Positions 1 to 11,598 are shown, counted from the stretch's first letter. The stretch is DNA of 64,000 nucleotides from Selaginella moellendorffii (GCF_000143415.4 NW_003314327.1:733403-797402), one strand, 5' to 3'. Notes: generated by a model not told the origin, from the sequence alone. A program made the numbers and translations.

Positions 1-345
1 CTGAGGAGTCACTGATAACATGATCGTATACCAGTCCATGCTGTGCAATCACGAGCGTGAGTGTGGAACTCGGGATCGATGAGAAGGAGCTGCTGGAACT
101 CCAAGATGAGCCACTACTGGTTCTAGTGCTCCATGCTTAGAGTGCCAGCTACTTACGAAGGCAGACACAGCAGTTCACCAGAAGCTAGGACTGTACCAAC
201 CCAGGGGGAGTAAGTGATACGATCTGATCTCTAGGATGGATCAGATCGAGGGGGAGTGTTGGAGCAGGAATCAAGGCGTCAAGGTGAACTAGTATATAAG
301 ACTGTATACAACAAGCATTCAACAGTAGCTTTTCCTGTTCCAAGA
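1..345 (+). mobile_element. 3' end of a Copia-type LTR retrotransposon
   Basis: A polypurine tract (AGGGGGAG) at about 249-256 is followed by TGTTGGAGCAGG at 257, the usual PPT-LTR junction of plant Copia elements. Upstream, frame 2 ends in a peptide containing LLTKADTAVHQKLGL and a stop, resembling the C-terminal tail of Copia RNase H. A TATA-like stretch (agtatataag) at about 290 fits an LTR promoter. The right LTR end is unclear because P450-like sequence begins at about 345, so the LTR is probably truncated. The left part lies outside the window. Confidence 0.4.
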
Positions 346-805
346 GTGGTATTGTCTTTCGTAGAAACTACGTACCAGCTTGAGCTTGTCTAGCGTTTTT
401 GCGTTGTCCAAGGGCCCCTCTCTCGCAACAAGTTCCAAAACTTCCACTCGGGCCTTCTCTTGCCATTCTGGATTCACGGCCAGGAGCACCATCACCCACG
501 AGTCAGTTGCTGTCGAGCATCGTACCGAGCAAGTCACTCCCGTGAGAGGCAGCATAGTTCTCCCGCGTGAGAGCCCGCCGCGAATCAATCTCCACACGGA
601 GCAAACGAATGGGCGGACATGACCTTTTCCAGAACCTTGGGCCTCCAAGTGGTCTACAGCATTGGGACCAAAGGATGAGGCAAGAACAGCAAGTAGCACA
701 AGCCACATTTCCATTGCCAAAACGTTTTCTTTCCAAAGTGATCCAAACCTCGCGAGACTTGACGTGTTGAAGTTTGAACTTCAAACTACAGTTGCAACAC
801 AGCAC
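345..805 (-). pseudogene. Cytochrome P450 fragment (CYP72-clan-like), broken
   Basis: Read on the minus strand, one frame ends in DLLGTMLDSN, typical of the segment before the I-helix of CYP72-clan P450s. Another frame then carries VMVLLAVNPEWQEKARVEVL and LDKLKLV, the segment after the I-helix. Between them the oxygen-binding helix (normally AGxET) is missing and the frame changes, so the gene cannot encode a working enzyme. KLKLV is followed by a GT, matching a usual exon end. The heme-binding and N-terminal parts are absent. A second, shorter copy of the same segment lies at 32190-32300. The family is clear from the PEWQEKAR motif; the subfamily is not. Confidence 0.7.
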
Positions 806-947
806 CGACTAAAGAAAAAGTACTATCTTTGCTAGGTTAAAGTTTTAGTATGATTTTGTCTTGGATGTTTTTGTTCCAGTGAATGCGTGTGTCCCGTTTT
901 ACGTATGTCTTTCCAAGAAGACAATCAAGGCTCAGGACAAACACCTC

Positions 948-2296
948 TTGTGAATCACAAGAAGAAGATGTCCTCGTATACCTCGTCCCAAAAGCCAATT
1001 GCTTTGATCCTCCGTTGCCGGAGCTTGGGAATTTCTAGGTGCTGCTCCTCCCCAGTGCGCTTGTGCCCCGCCAGCCTCTCCTCCTCCTCGGGATCCAGCC
1101 CGAGAGCGCCTCCACCGGACGGCCTGACGAGCGAGGGGCGGTAAACAACCGCCCTCCTGTAATGCACCATCTCACCGACACTGTACTGCCCCACCGCCTC
1201 GCTCTTGCCACGGATGTGAAACCACTCGCCGCGATCCAGGTCGTACACCGCGGGTGGCAAAGGCTCGCCACCGCAATCACCAAGCTTGTGGCCGTCATCG
1301 TAGCGATCGCGGCACTGTCCGGCAAGGCACAGGAGATTGCCTTCGGCCTGGCACTCCAACGTCAAAAAATCGTCCCAGTAGACATCCGTAATGTCCAAGA
1401 AGGAACTTGCAACCTCACGGCAGTGGCCACTGCTCCAAGCTTTCTCAACGTCCAAAACGCAAGAAGCCTCTCTCTTACCCGCCATATCCATCGGCTCCTC
1501 CATGCTCCACACTCTGCACTGAGGATCACCCTCCTTGATCCGAAAGGCACCAGCCACATAGCGCTCGCCCTTGTGCTCCCATACGAAAGGGACACAAACC
1601 AGGGTCGGGTCGTTTAGGAGGGGCTCCTTGTGTGGCACGATGATGCATCTAGCAGTGTCGAACAAGAATCCTTCAGGGTAGTCCGCAACCCGTGTCCAAG
1701 CCCGCGAGCTTGAGTCGTAAAAATGGTAGTTGAAGGCGTCTACAACCTTGAACTCTCCGGTAGCTGGGTCCGCGGTCATGCTGTAGACGCGACCGGAGTG
1801 CACCTGAGGCGCAAGGCGTGGGATCCTGACCCACTCGTTGGTTGCGGGATTTCCCACCACCAACTCCACCCCGGGAGAGGCATCGTCGGCCCAGCAGGGC
1901 AGCCTGCGAGGACGAGGCCATTGAGGAGGCGACGATGTCGAAGGAGCCGGGTGGGAGAGTATCTTTCATCCATGGCGGGAGTGCAGAGACGGTGCGCGAC
2001 TTGGGACTCCATACACAGATTTGCTGTGGTCGGGGGAGACGATCCCAGTTGCCGTTGTAGGCGGTGAGGAGGACATACTCCTCGTCGTCGTCGCGTTGCT
2101 GCTGCCTCCACGCTGTCCTAAACTCGGGAGATCTGATCATGGATCTCCATTCCTTGCAGACGCGGCGCGCTTGCATCAACGAGTTCCAGCCCAGTGACAG
2201 CAAGATGCGTGCCAGTAGCTCATACCCTAGAACCTCCGCGATCATTGTTACCAATACAACAGGCCTCACCGTCCTACCTACAATCTTGGCGGTCAT
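948..2296 (-). pseudogene. F-box protein gene, frameshifted (copy 1)
   Basis: The minus-strand reading starts at 2296. An F-box is visible near residues 20-60 (LLARILLSLGWNSLMQARRV, then CKEWRSMIRSPEFRTAW), so the product would recruit substrates to an SCF ubiquitin ligase. The C-terminal half (1869 to 955) contains VGNPATNEWVRIPRL, the usual start of plant F-box-associated beta-propeller/kelch repeats. The two halves are in different frames. Comparison with the copy at 42096-43265 shows two missing single bases near 1911 and 1945 (cctg-cgagg and attg-aggagg), a net loss of 2 nt. With these bases the product would be about 445 residues. A sequencing error cannot be excluded. Copy 2 is more damaged, so copy 1 is the better preserved member. 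Confidence 0.75.
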
Positions 2297-2545
2297 TCAC
2301 AATCCACGCCAGCCCTAATTATGTTTCGGTCTCTAAATTCTAGGCGTTGTCCACGTCAGCCCTAAATTCTAGCGTTGACGCTCGCTCCGCTTTGTAAGCG
2401 AGAGATCCGGAGTTCGATCAGCGCAATAGGAGACCTTAACAAGAAAAGTGACCGGTATAGAAAACCGGACTATACTTTCGTTTTTCACGTAAAGTAATCG
2501 AAAACAAGAATGAATTTACACTGTCTCGACACAGCGTTTGATTTT

Positions 2546-2968
2546 CTACACCATAAAAGAGTCGAGAACGTTTGGCCTTTGCTCTTCCAGCTCCGACAGG
2601 AGCTCTGTGACCACCGCTCTCGTCCCTGGCATGCCATAAAGTTCGGGATTCCGGCTGGTCGAAATTCGCAAGCTTTAATCATTGCCTCCACGGGACTGAG
2701 CATTCTTAGATCGTGTCCAGGTTGAGCCGTCAGGTGCCGGTTCCTCGGCCGAGAGCTTCTTCACCGTGAGAGGAGAAGCTCGCTGCTGCTGTAAAAGCCG
2801 TAGACTCTCAAAGATCTGAAGCGTGACCACGCCAGGGTCGTGGTTGCCGTCCACTGCTGATATTGCCTCACGTAAAACGTTCGTGTCGAGAAGGACCACG
2901 GGAGAGGGGCTGACCAGCACCATTATCTGCACCGAGAAGAGAAGCATGGCAGCGACGCTGTCTCGCAC
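2546..2968 (-). CDS. Unrecognised small two-exon gene
   Basis: Exon 1 (2968 to 2692) gives a peptide with a hydrophobic start (MLLFSVQIMVLV) and then a charged, protein-like body (VVTLQIFESLRLLQQQR). A 66-nt intron (2691-2626) with GT..AG ends keeps the frame, joining ..SKNAQSR to TRAVVTELLSELEEQRPNVL and a stop at 2546-2548. Conservation of frame across an intron of the size typical for this genome is the main support. The true 5' end may lie further upstream: an acceptor-like ..ggtgcag lies just after the hydrophobic start, so the apparent signal-like segment could be intronic. I do not recognise the family and assign no function. Confidence 0.4.
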
Positions 2969-4802
2969 AAATACCCGCGACCATAAGGTGTTACTGGGAA
3001 TACTATGAAAAGAGTTTCAAGTACCTGGGGGCGCTGGGAAAACCCGACAGGAGTATCCAGGAAGATTATCGGCTGCACCAGAGCGATTCCTTGCCATGGT
3101 TTCATCCGAGTACCAGTTTTTCCTTTCTTGCCTGTGAACAAAGAGGGAAAACTTGTAGTGGTGAAAGAGGACCATAGCACTTTTCTGAAGGATAATAGAT
3201 CACCCAGCCGCTGTGGCAGCGCTAATTGTGTGGTAGCGGTGCTTGGAGACAAGTCGCACAGGAACCACGGCTAGGAACTCCTCACCCGTGAATCTGGAGG
3301 CTAGTAACATAAGTGGAACCACAAAGATAAACTACGGATGTACCTCGTTTCTGGCTTTGAGGATGCCTCAGATGCTCCTCCTCCATCTAAGACAAGTAAG
3401 AATCGCTTATAACCTGCATGAAATCATGCCACATAGACCAGAATCCACAAAAGTTGTCTTTATTCATTGTAGCAAGCAACACAAGATGATTACTCCTGTA
3501 GAGTTTTGGAATCAAGGGGAAACCACATGGGAAAACTTAATAAAAGAATTAAACACTAGAATAAGAGGATAACAAGAGGAGAAAAGAAAGTGAAAAGGAA
3601 ATAAAGAAAATAGAAGAAAAAAATTAAAAACAAAAAGACAAAATGGAAACATAAAACTGAGTAGTAGAACCATTTACTTGGACTCTAACTTAAAGCTTTT
3701 GCACCTTTGGAAAGTGTTTTAGACGTAGCTCAACTACTCTTAAAGTTCCAAAGAATGAAGTGATGGAAATGAATGTGTTGCCCGAGGGTGGTAATTGTGA
3801 GAATGATGGAAGACAGCAGCCTTATAAATGAATGGTGGAAAATAATGGTGACTGAGTTAAAACATCCACCCATAGTAATGCCTGGTCTCCTTTGTGCATC
3901 AGGTTTAACTAGCTCTTAAAAATCAGCTGCTGGATGTCCTAAAGTTTCTCGTAATCTTTGCATTGAGATAGTCCACATCATATTTTGAGTTTGACAAGTT
4001 AGGTTTTGTTGATGCTTGGTGCATCTGCTGCATATGGTAATGATAAATAGAGTGATGTAATGGGATCTATAAGACTATATGTACATGGTGAGAAAAGTGA
4101 AGAAATGTGAACTAGGCAACTGTAGTGAGTGGTAAACAATGGTGTAGTGAGTAACAAAATGAATGGATTGTGACTGTGAGTGATAAAGAGTGATGATGAT
4201 GATAGATGAGATGAAACCATTTAAAGAAAACTCAGGAACCGTAAGTAACAAGCTGTGAGATGGATGAGCTCCCAAATGAAAGGAGTTGATGCAGCCTCAA
4301 AGTGAAAGTCCAAGCTAGTGCTTGCTCCATCCTAAGAATCACCCTAAACATGACAAAGAAGAGATCAAAGTGGAAGAAAAGAAAAAGAAATAAAAGAAAT
4401 AGGAAGAAAAAGAAAGTGAAACAAGCTCACTTCCGAAAGATCTTGAGGTGGTAGTGGTTGTGAGTGTGTGGCAACTCCTGCCCTGCCTCGTTTGTGAGGA
4501 TGTAAGCACCACCTCCTATGTGCTTCTTGATAAAGAAGGGCGCTGGAAAGGGCTTGCCTTGCCGGAACTAGTCTTGTTGGCCCTTATACCCTGCGCTTTG
4601 TGGCTAAAAGGTTTGCCATTGCATATTGCTACTTATCAAGTTGGAGAAGATCCCATATTCAAGCTTGTAGCTGCTCCTCGCTAATTGAAACTGTGCTGCA
4701 TGTCGCAAGGTAAATTGAAGAGAAGGGACCTAAAGCTTGATTGGAAGAACAGCCTCAACTTCATAAATCAGAGAAAATGGTGTGGTAGCTAAAAAGTTTT
4801 TT
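2969..4802. other. Intergenic, AT-rich, no firm gene
   Basis: Only short open frames occur. A minus-strand frame near 3000-3140 contains IIFLDTPVGFS, loosely like serine carboxypeptidase, but without flanking conserved blocks. The stretch 3550-4800 is AT-rich with short A/G-rich runs (4360-4420) and no recognisable domain. Homology to the LARD family starts only at about 4803. Confidence 0.5.
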
Positions 4803-6537
4803 ACTTAAAGGCACTATTATCCTCTCTTTTATTTTGTACCACTTTAAACATTAAATTCCATTTATCCATAATTTGTGCTAGAGCTATTCATGGCTTTATC
4901 ATTTGGCTATCTTGCCGCTCCTTCCCTTGGAATTTTCACTTTTACCAACTTAGAGTATTTGGGAATTCCATCTTTGGAAATTTATTTCCTTTCCAACAAT
5001 TTATTAGCATCCACCATATGGTGGTTCCTCCCCTAATTTATCATTTTGATTTATTTCAATAGTTTCTAATATTTATTCCCAACCACTAATCCTTTGCTCT
5101 TATCGTTTGATTGTTGCACCAAATAATATAGGACCACTATTTTCATTTTTGAGGTATTCTTTTAGTTTCATAGTAAAAAAGGGCATTCACCTGTAATAAG
5201 TCTCTTTAGCATTTTTTGTTATGGGCTCTATCTATAACCTAACTTTGTAACCCTCTTATAAGTCCTTAGAGATTACTTTCTTAGATTCATAATGCCATTG
5301 CTTTGCTATAGTTTATTTCCTTTAGGTTCTTTTTTATTTGGTCACCTTGACCAAGTCATACTATACCATTTGTTCAAATCACTACTTTAAACTAAAAACA
5401 CCATTTCTTAACCCACCAAGAGCTTGTCCTTGATATCAGCTATGGAATCACTTAGTGATCCCACATAGACAATTTAATAAATTTATTAATAGCACTGAAT
5501 TTATTTGATCTCTAAGTTATTTACCACAACCCCGAGGGCATCCCCCACACTTGGTAGTGTGCCCAAGCTATCCCTTTTAGCCAAGGGTTCATAGCAACCA
5601 AGATTGGGTGTCCTTATCTTATTCACCATATCTTTAGTGCCACTTGCATTAGAGTGTTCAAATTAGATATGCTAAGCTTTCACATTAAGCACTCTAATTG
5701 TGCACCATGACTTTAGGGCATCTTCTGCTTGGCGGTGTGCCCAAGACAACCTCCTTACGGAGAGTCCATGATCACCAAAAAATGAGTGTCTTCATATTCC
5801 AAACCATTACCACGCCCTAGTAGGTTGGGACTTGAACCCAAACACTAAAGGGTTGGGACTCAAACCCAGCTTTCATATAAGCATTTACAAATGGCATCAC
5901 CCAAAATGCCTAACATAACTCTCCACGCTGATGCACCAACTTATATTTAATGCACACTTAGTTTCTTCGAGCTTCCAAGTCTTCTCACTCGACAAGTTAA
6001 TTGATTAGTTTGTGATCATGCATGGACTCCTCCATATTTGGCCCCATAAATGACCCCTTTTGAAGTTAACACTTCAACTAGGTATTTGTTCCTCCAAGTG
6101 GCTAATTTTTTTTTGGCAAGTCATCAAAGCAGCGTAATGTGGTTCTTTGCATAAACATAAAAGTCTTCAAACATTAACTTTTGTTCAAAGTTATCTTTTT
6201 GAACACTCAAGAACTATTTCCCCAATTTAATAGTCTCGCCTCATGGCAAGCTTCAAGACCATGCTTCTACTGCATCACTTTGATTTTGTGCATTTCTATG
6301 AACCATTTACATTTATCTTTCTAAGTACTAACCTACCCAAAATTGTCTTTAGGAACATTAAAGGGACTTTGTCCCTTAGTTTGCTAAGGTTTTCCCTTTC
6401 AGTTTCTTAATTGCCATATGGTTTAATATCAGCAATTCCATACTTTAGACTTACCATAGGACCACAATTTCTAATAGTAACACTTTTGATCATCCACTTG
6501 ATTTTTCATTCCTAATTTGTATAGCCATCTTTAGTTA

Positions 6538-6563
6538 TAAAGCTCTATTTCGTTAAAGTGGGA
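6538..6563 (+). repeat. Left terminal inverted repeat
   Basis: These 26 bases are the exact reverse complement of 11599-11624. They begin TAAAGCTCTATTTCGTT and end AAAGTGGGA. Beyond this the two ends diverge. Confidence 0.9.
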
Positions 6564-6925
6564 ATTGTCATTATCCCACTTGTAAAATAAGGTTTCCAAA
6601 CCTTTATATAGTATATAAATATAACAAAATTCAACTGCATTGAGGCACATGCCATTTTATTTTAAACAAGCAAATGTCTACTCAATCACTTCTCCTCCCC
6701 CTGCCACTGCTTCACCTCTCTCTTCTCCTTGTCATCGTTGTCCAATTTCTTTCCATCATTTTAATATTGGCTCAGTTGCTCCGAGTCTAGGTGGAGCCCA
6801 AGTCCCCATTCAATCTTTACTTTCCCCTTATTAATAAAACAACTTCGTAGGCTTCCAATAACATGCTGTAACACTTCTAGTATAATGCAAATCCTCTCAA
6901 AGAATTGTCTTTTAATATTAATACA

Positions 6926-9900
6926 ATGGCATGGAACCCCATGCCATAATAAGTTACATTTTTAAATAAATACATGCCATCTCAGATTGTTATTTTTTGC
7001 CTCCAACGCCTATACAATAATCTTGGAATTTCATCACTCTCCACACTATCAGGATTTAAACCCAATAGTAATGCCATCTCTTCTCTAATACGTCCACGCT
7101 CATGTTCAGTGGTCGAAGAACCCATCTGGTTGAGCAGATTATGGAGATGCGGATAGTGCTTGGCTAGACAATATACATGCCATAAATGATGACTGGTGTC
7201 TGTCCGATCAAATGGCTTCTGATATACCGTTCCATCTGCCATTTGGTTGATTTCTGCAGCCACCTCCTGGACTGGCCGGTTCTCTATCACCATCGCTCCA
7301 AGCCGTTTTGCAAGGTCTCCCAGAACATATGGTTTCTTCTCCCTAGTTTCCATACTGCAAGAGATGGGGTGCACTGCATATGTGTGCGTGTTTGTTGCAG
7401 TTTTAATCGGCGAGTCATCGATGATGAAGATTTCACTTGACCTAGCAGTCCGGTTCATCACTACAGCCTCTGGCTTGACGAAGATGGGCTTGCTACCCCT
7501 CACATGGACCATAGTCAAGCAATCCTCCTGCGTTAGGAGAAAGTCAAATGGTAATATTACTCGCGTCTGATTGTGCATCATCTGTAGCAACATTAATGCA
7601 TTGTGGCGCATCATGGATGTCCAAACTCCCAATTGCAAATTGAACCCGACCCTCTATTTTAAGTGTCGCATGGTCATTATTAGATCCCGCAGTTTCTCCC
7701 GTGTGATTAATGTGAATTTGTCTCTTTTGACCAATTTGCGACCGCAGGCTTTGGAGGGTGCAGTGACATTCGAGGACGAGCCACGCTCATGGGAGAAAAG
7801 GACACCGTTCAGATCAAAAATGATACAGTACCTTCGCCATGACTCTGAAATGAAATGCGTCAGCATAAAAAATGGTACAAGTCAATTTTACCATCTACAA
7901 TATTAGCGAATGGTGCTCCCGATGGTCGTTGAGAGGGTTTTGGTCGAGGAAACGTGAAGGGCGGAAATACTCTCCTCTGCAATGTGGGGTCAATCGCATT
8001 CGATGGCGTGTGGGCACATGCCATTTTAGCTGTAGACTCTGGTACAACTGGCTCAACAGTGGCATGGGGTGGTTCCGATGGCGTGTGATCACACGCCATT
8101 TCAGCTGGTGCCTTCGTTGGCAAAGTGGACATGACCGAACAGGCAGCAGGGGTGGTGTAGGGAGGTTCTAATGGCGCGTAGTCAAACGATTGGGCACACG
8201 TTGAGTCCGTTGGAAATGAGGATACGACCGGCTCGGCAGCTGGGGCGGCCTCATGCGGGTCCAATGGCGCCTGGTCACTGTCAGTTGGATACGTGGACAA
8301 GATTGACTCAGTGGTATGGGCAGCATCAAGTGGAGCGTGGTCAGCTTGCTTGGCGTTGATATGGATAGTAGCCTCCACCAGCTCTGATGACTCTTGCAGG
8401 CAAGTAGAGTCGGACGTCGGCTTGGAGCAGGAGAGTCAAACATCGGCTTGAGCTTGACCACCCTTTTCTGCTTCGGGGTAGTTTCCAGATCGACCCCCTT
8501 CCCCTTCACTTCGCGAACTGGAGTCACTCTCAACGGCTCAATGTTGGAATATAGTTTTTGAACATCGCCGTAGGTGAGGTCCGTGGATTCCATGGGATCT
8601 TCATAGACCCGCAGCGTCTTTGAAATTGTGGGCCTCCTAGACAACCTCTCCCTATCTCCCTCTAGGAATTCCTCATAGCCGCTGCCCCCCTTCGGGAAGC
8701 CGCTAGGATGTGCAAGGTGGATCTTGAAGACGGACGCTGTCTCTACCACAAGTGCTAGTCCATATTCTTGCATGGAACTGCATGGAGTGTCTGTCACTTG
8801 GATGAGGATCCCCATGCATTCTTTTCTCCCACCATTTGTGTTGTACAGCCTCAGATCCTTGCCTTCCATCCCGAAAGTCCAACTGGTGAGCTCCTCCCCC
8901 TTCTCTGCATCCACATTGACAGTGGCTGGAAGAAGAACGCAATTCCTCGCCTGTTCAGAAATGCACAACAATTAGAGTTGACAGATGAAAAGCTAGCAGC
9001 TGGAAATAACGTGAAGCCACATGCCATTCACCACTGCATCAGATGTCTTGAGGTTGCATCCTAAGATGGCGTGAGGCTACACGCCATCTGTAACCAGACT
9101 GCACTCGAGAGCCCAATCGGTGCATGCCAATGTTGCTACTGAATGGCATGTGGCCTCATGCCATTTTCTACTTGGCCTAAAAGACTTACCATTTGAAGCC
9201 GAATGGAGGCGTGACAATCGAGGCCAGACTCGCTGGCGAATGTGCACTGTGTGTGCAGCGGATCGTAGCAGCAAGGCTACTCTGCCACTTACAGTTGGAG
9301 AGTGGCGCTGAAATCTCCTGGGACGCCAAGTGGGCTGCGTGTGGGTGGCGGAGTGGGCGGCGGAGTTGGCGGCGAAGTTACAAACTGGGTGTGTCTTGAA
9401 GTGGACGCCGATGCACACGAGCGCGATGTGGACAAACGAAAGCTAGCTATAAACATGACGGGATGCAAATAGATTACTAGGCTGGTCCTGCGAAAATAAA
9501 AAACCATAATTGAAAACATTGAAAATGCAAAAAGAAAGGTTTATAATATTTTTGAATTTTAAGCAACCAAAGGAATGTAAGTAGGGCATGTGTTTGTAAG
9601 TTTAAAAATGCCTCAACCACTTAAATTCCCAAGTAAATAAAGCTGTATTTATTTTTGGTACAGGTAAACTTTATAGCGTGTGGGTTCATGCAATTTTAAA
9701 ACCAAAAATGCACCAAAAAATGCTCGACTAGCATTATTCTTTGAATGGCGTGTGGCCTTATGTCGAGCATTATTCTTTGAATGGCGTGTGGCCTTATATT
9801 GCCATAAATGGACGTACACACACAGCATAATTATTCCTTTACACGGCGAATAATCTTGGCGCGGATCGCTGACATGGCATGGCAAAGTTCGAATCACTGA

Positions 9901-10415
9901 CATGGCACAGCTAAATCGAGGCAAGGACATGATGTGACAAAGTTCAACGTCCGACAGCAAAGTCTAGAAGCTACTCAGTTTGAAATTTGTCAAAGGAATC
10001 ATAAGATCTGGTTTGTCAGAGGATTTGATGTGACATTCAAGCGTGTGTTATTTTTGAATTCTCGAACTCATTCCTAAGTCTATCATTTTTGTGCGCCGTG
10101 TTCTTGGTTCCGCTGAGCGCAGTGAGCGCTGCTTGTTTAAGCAGCGTTGTGAGCTATGGTTTATGCGTCTACGAGCGGTTGCGGCATTGCGAGCGCCATT
10201 GCGAGCGGCAGTTTATGCAAGTGGCAGTTTGTGCGAGCGGCGCTACGAGCAGTTGCGGTGGTGCGAGCGGCGCTACGGTACCACTAATGGTATGAGGCCT
10301 CATGCCATTAGTGGTACCACTAATGGCATGAGGGCTAATGCCCATTTTGTGAATGCGAAATTTCACGTGGGTGTCAATAGCATGTTTGAATAATGGCATG
10401 TGGCCTCATGCTATT
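6926..10415. repeat. Family of 22-24 bp palindromes inside the transposon
   Basis: Copies with the core ATGGCrTG...CAyGCCAT lie at 6926-6947, 8003-8024, 8078-8099 (a perfect palindrome centred on TGATCA), 9066-9087, 9142-9165, about 9780-9804, 10286-10309 and 10392-10415. Half sites occur at about 6645, 6973, 7174, 9011, 9744 and 11388. The 10286 copy sits inside a longer near-perfect palindrome, 10277-10318 (GGTACCACTA arms). Most lie between the two head-to-head genes; two fall inside the coding part of the minus-strand gene. They look like protein-binding or hairpin sites of the element. Their function is inference. Confidence 0.75.
6982..8971 (-). pseudogene. FCP1-like (HAD superfamily) phosphatase-domain gene inside the transposon
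   Basis: The minus-strand exon after about 7850 encodes IIFDLNGVLFSHERG, then GVWTSMMRHNALMLLQ, FLLTQEDCLTMVH, KPIFVKPEAV and IFIIDDSPIKT. These are in the order of an FCP1/NLI-interacting phosphatase domain (motif I, VGVWTS block, TQEDC block, DDSPxK). Motif I reads DLN instead of the catalytic DxD, so phosphatase activity is doubtful. An intron of about 47 nt (donor ggtaaaattg, acceptor tttcattcatttcag-type) joins ..FANIVD in frame to ESWRRYCIIF. An in-frame TAG at about 7651 interrupts the domain between MRHLK and RVGFNLQLGVW. The upstream part (8971-7900) is low-complexity with degenerate repeats rich in APLxPP and ACxHTPS, and has a frame change near 8400 that may be an intron or indel. 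The domain assignment is firm; whether it is expressed is unknown. Confidence 0.7.
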
Positions 10416-10496
10416 GAGGTTGTTTGGTATGTTATGATTTAGGCCATTCTCTAATCATTTTTTGTATGGTCTTAACTTCTTTTCTGCACTTTCAGA

Positions 10497-11435
10497 ATGG
10501 CCTCCGCAAGTGCGACGCATGTTCCCTCCGTGGATCTTAAGAACCGTGCTACATGGATTCAGGCAAAGGTGTTTCTAAACAAACCCGAGGGGGAGGTGGT
10601 AGCTGAGGGCTTAGCCACAGTTGTCGATCCAAGAGATGCGGTTGCTAATCAAGAATTAGGCTGGGATGATATTGGAGTTGCGATTTTAGAAGTTGTTGAC
10701 ATAGAAGAAAACAGTCTGACTATTGGAAACATTGTGCGGTGGAAATTGAGGCACTTAGTGTTTGAGAATGTGAAGGATTCACAATCAAACACCACTACAA
10801 CTGATGACAGAACATCTCTTCATGGGAAAAGAAAGTACACCTTCCTAAAGCACAGCCAAAGGGATCTGAGCAACGAACCGAAAAGGCAGAAAATGGCGAT
10901 GGAGGTTCGAATGGTCTCGACAGTTGCTTGTTGCAAGAGGAGGTGCTGTCAACATGCTGATTGGGATGCTATTGAAGAGGAGAGAGCAAGATACAAGACA
11001 TTGTCCTGGAAGGCAGCTCGCAATTTTGTGTATGAGGCATTACGGTCATCTGTTGATGCTTCAGAACATCAGGTGGGGGGCATGGTCTTCCAGAGGGGTT
11101 TGGTCTGCATGAAGGCATGGAGAATCATTTATGGATTCCCTCGAACCACATTCTACAGAATCAAAACTGAGTTCGAGGAACAAAGGGTTCAACAGGCAGT
11201 CCATGGGAACGACGGTACTCACAAAACCAGGGGTCATGTTGTATATGGAGAGGCAATCTTCAAGAGGTTTGTCGAGACATGTAGTGAGCAGCAACCACAT
11301 AAAACCCGCCTTTTGGAAGATGGAACTCGAGACACCCAACGAGTTCTCCCTTCCATGTATACCAAGGGGGCCATATTGTGTGTGTGCGCATGCCATCGCT
11401 CTTCTTTAGCTTCAGATTCAGCTTGTTCACCTTGA
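10497..11435 (+). CDS. Transposase-like protein, N-terminal part
   Basis: The 312-residue ORF contains a Cys/His-rich block, VACCKRRCCQHADWDAIEEE, followed by RARYKTLSWKAARNFVYEAL, VCMKAWRIIYGFPRTTFYRI and YGEAIFKRFVETCSEQQPHK. The order CC..C, R..Y, VC.KAW...G.. TFYR and a Tyr/Phe block before a proline-rich turn (LPSMYTK) matches the N-terminal region of a transposase-like family I know from mosses, lycophytes, fungi and animals. That family continues into an integrase-like DDE domain, recalled without a secure name. Here the reading becomes unrelated after MYTKGAIL and stops 190 bp before the right TIR, so the catalytic part is missing. The N-terminal 100 residues are unrecognised. It is head-to-head with the FCP1-like gene. 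Confidence 0.55.
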   Translation: MASASATHVPSVDLKNRATWIQAKVFLNKPEGEVVAEGLATVVDPRDAVANQELGWDDIGVAILEVVDIEENSLTIGNIVRWKLRHLVFENVKDSQSNTTTTDDRTSLHGKRKYTFLKHSQRDLSNEPKRQKMAMEVRMVSTVACCKRRCCQHADWDAIEEERARYKTLSWKAARNFVYEALRSSVDASEHQVGGMVFQRGLVCMKAWRIIYGFPRTTFYRIKTEFEEQRVQQAVHGNDGTHKTRGHVVYGEAIFKRFVETCSEQQPHKTRLLEDGTRDTQRVLPSMYTKGAILCVCACHRSSLASDSACSP

Positions 11436-11598
11436 CAATGAGATTTATTATACAACCAGATGGACTCAGTCTAGACACAAAGTCACCGCGCTAGTCACCA
11501 TGCCCCAGATATGTCTAGCCCCTGGACAAAAAACATATAATTTCACGTCATTTTCAAATACTTGAAAATTTGTACCTAGTCCCATTTTACTGAATAAA

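Noticed and set aside
3050-3140. Serine carboxypeptidase-like IIFLDTPVGFS on the minus strand
   Set aside because: Only a short segment agrees; the flanking blocks and catalytic Ser context are missing.
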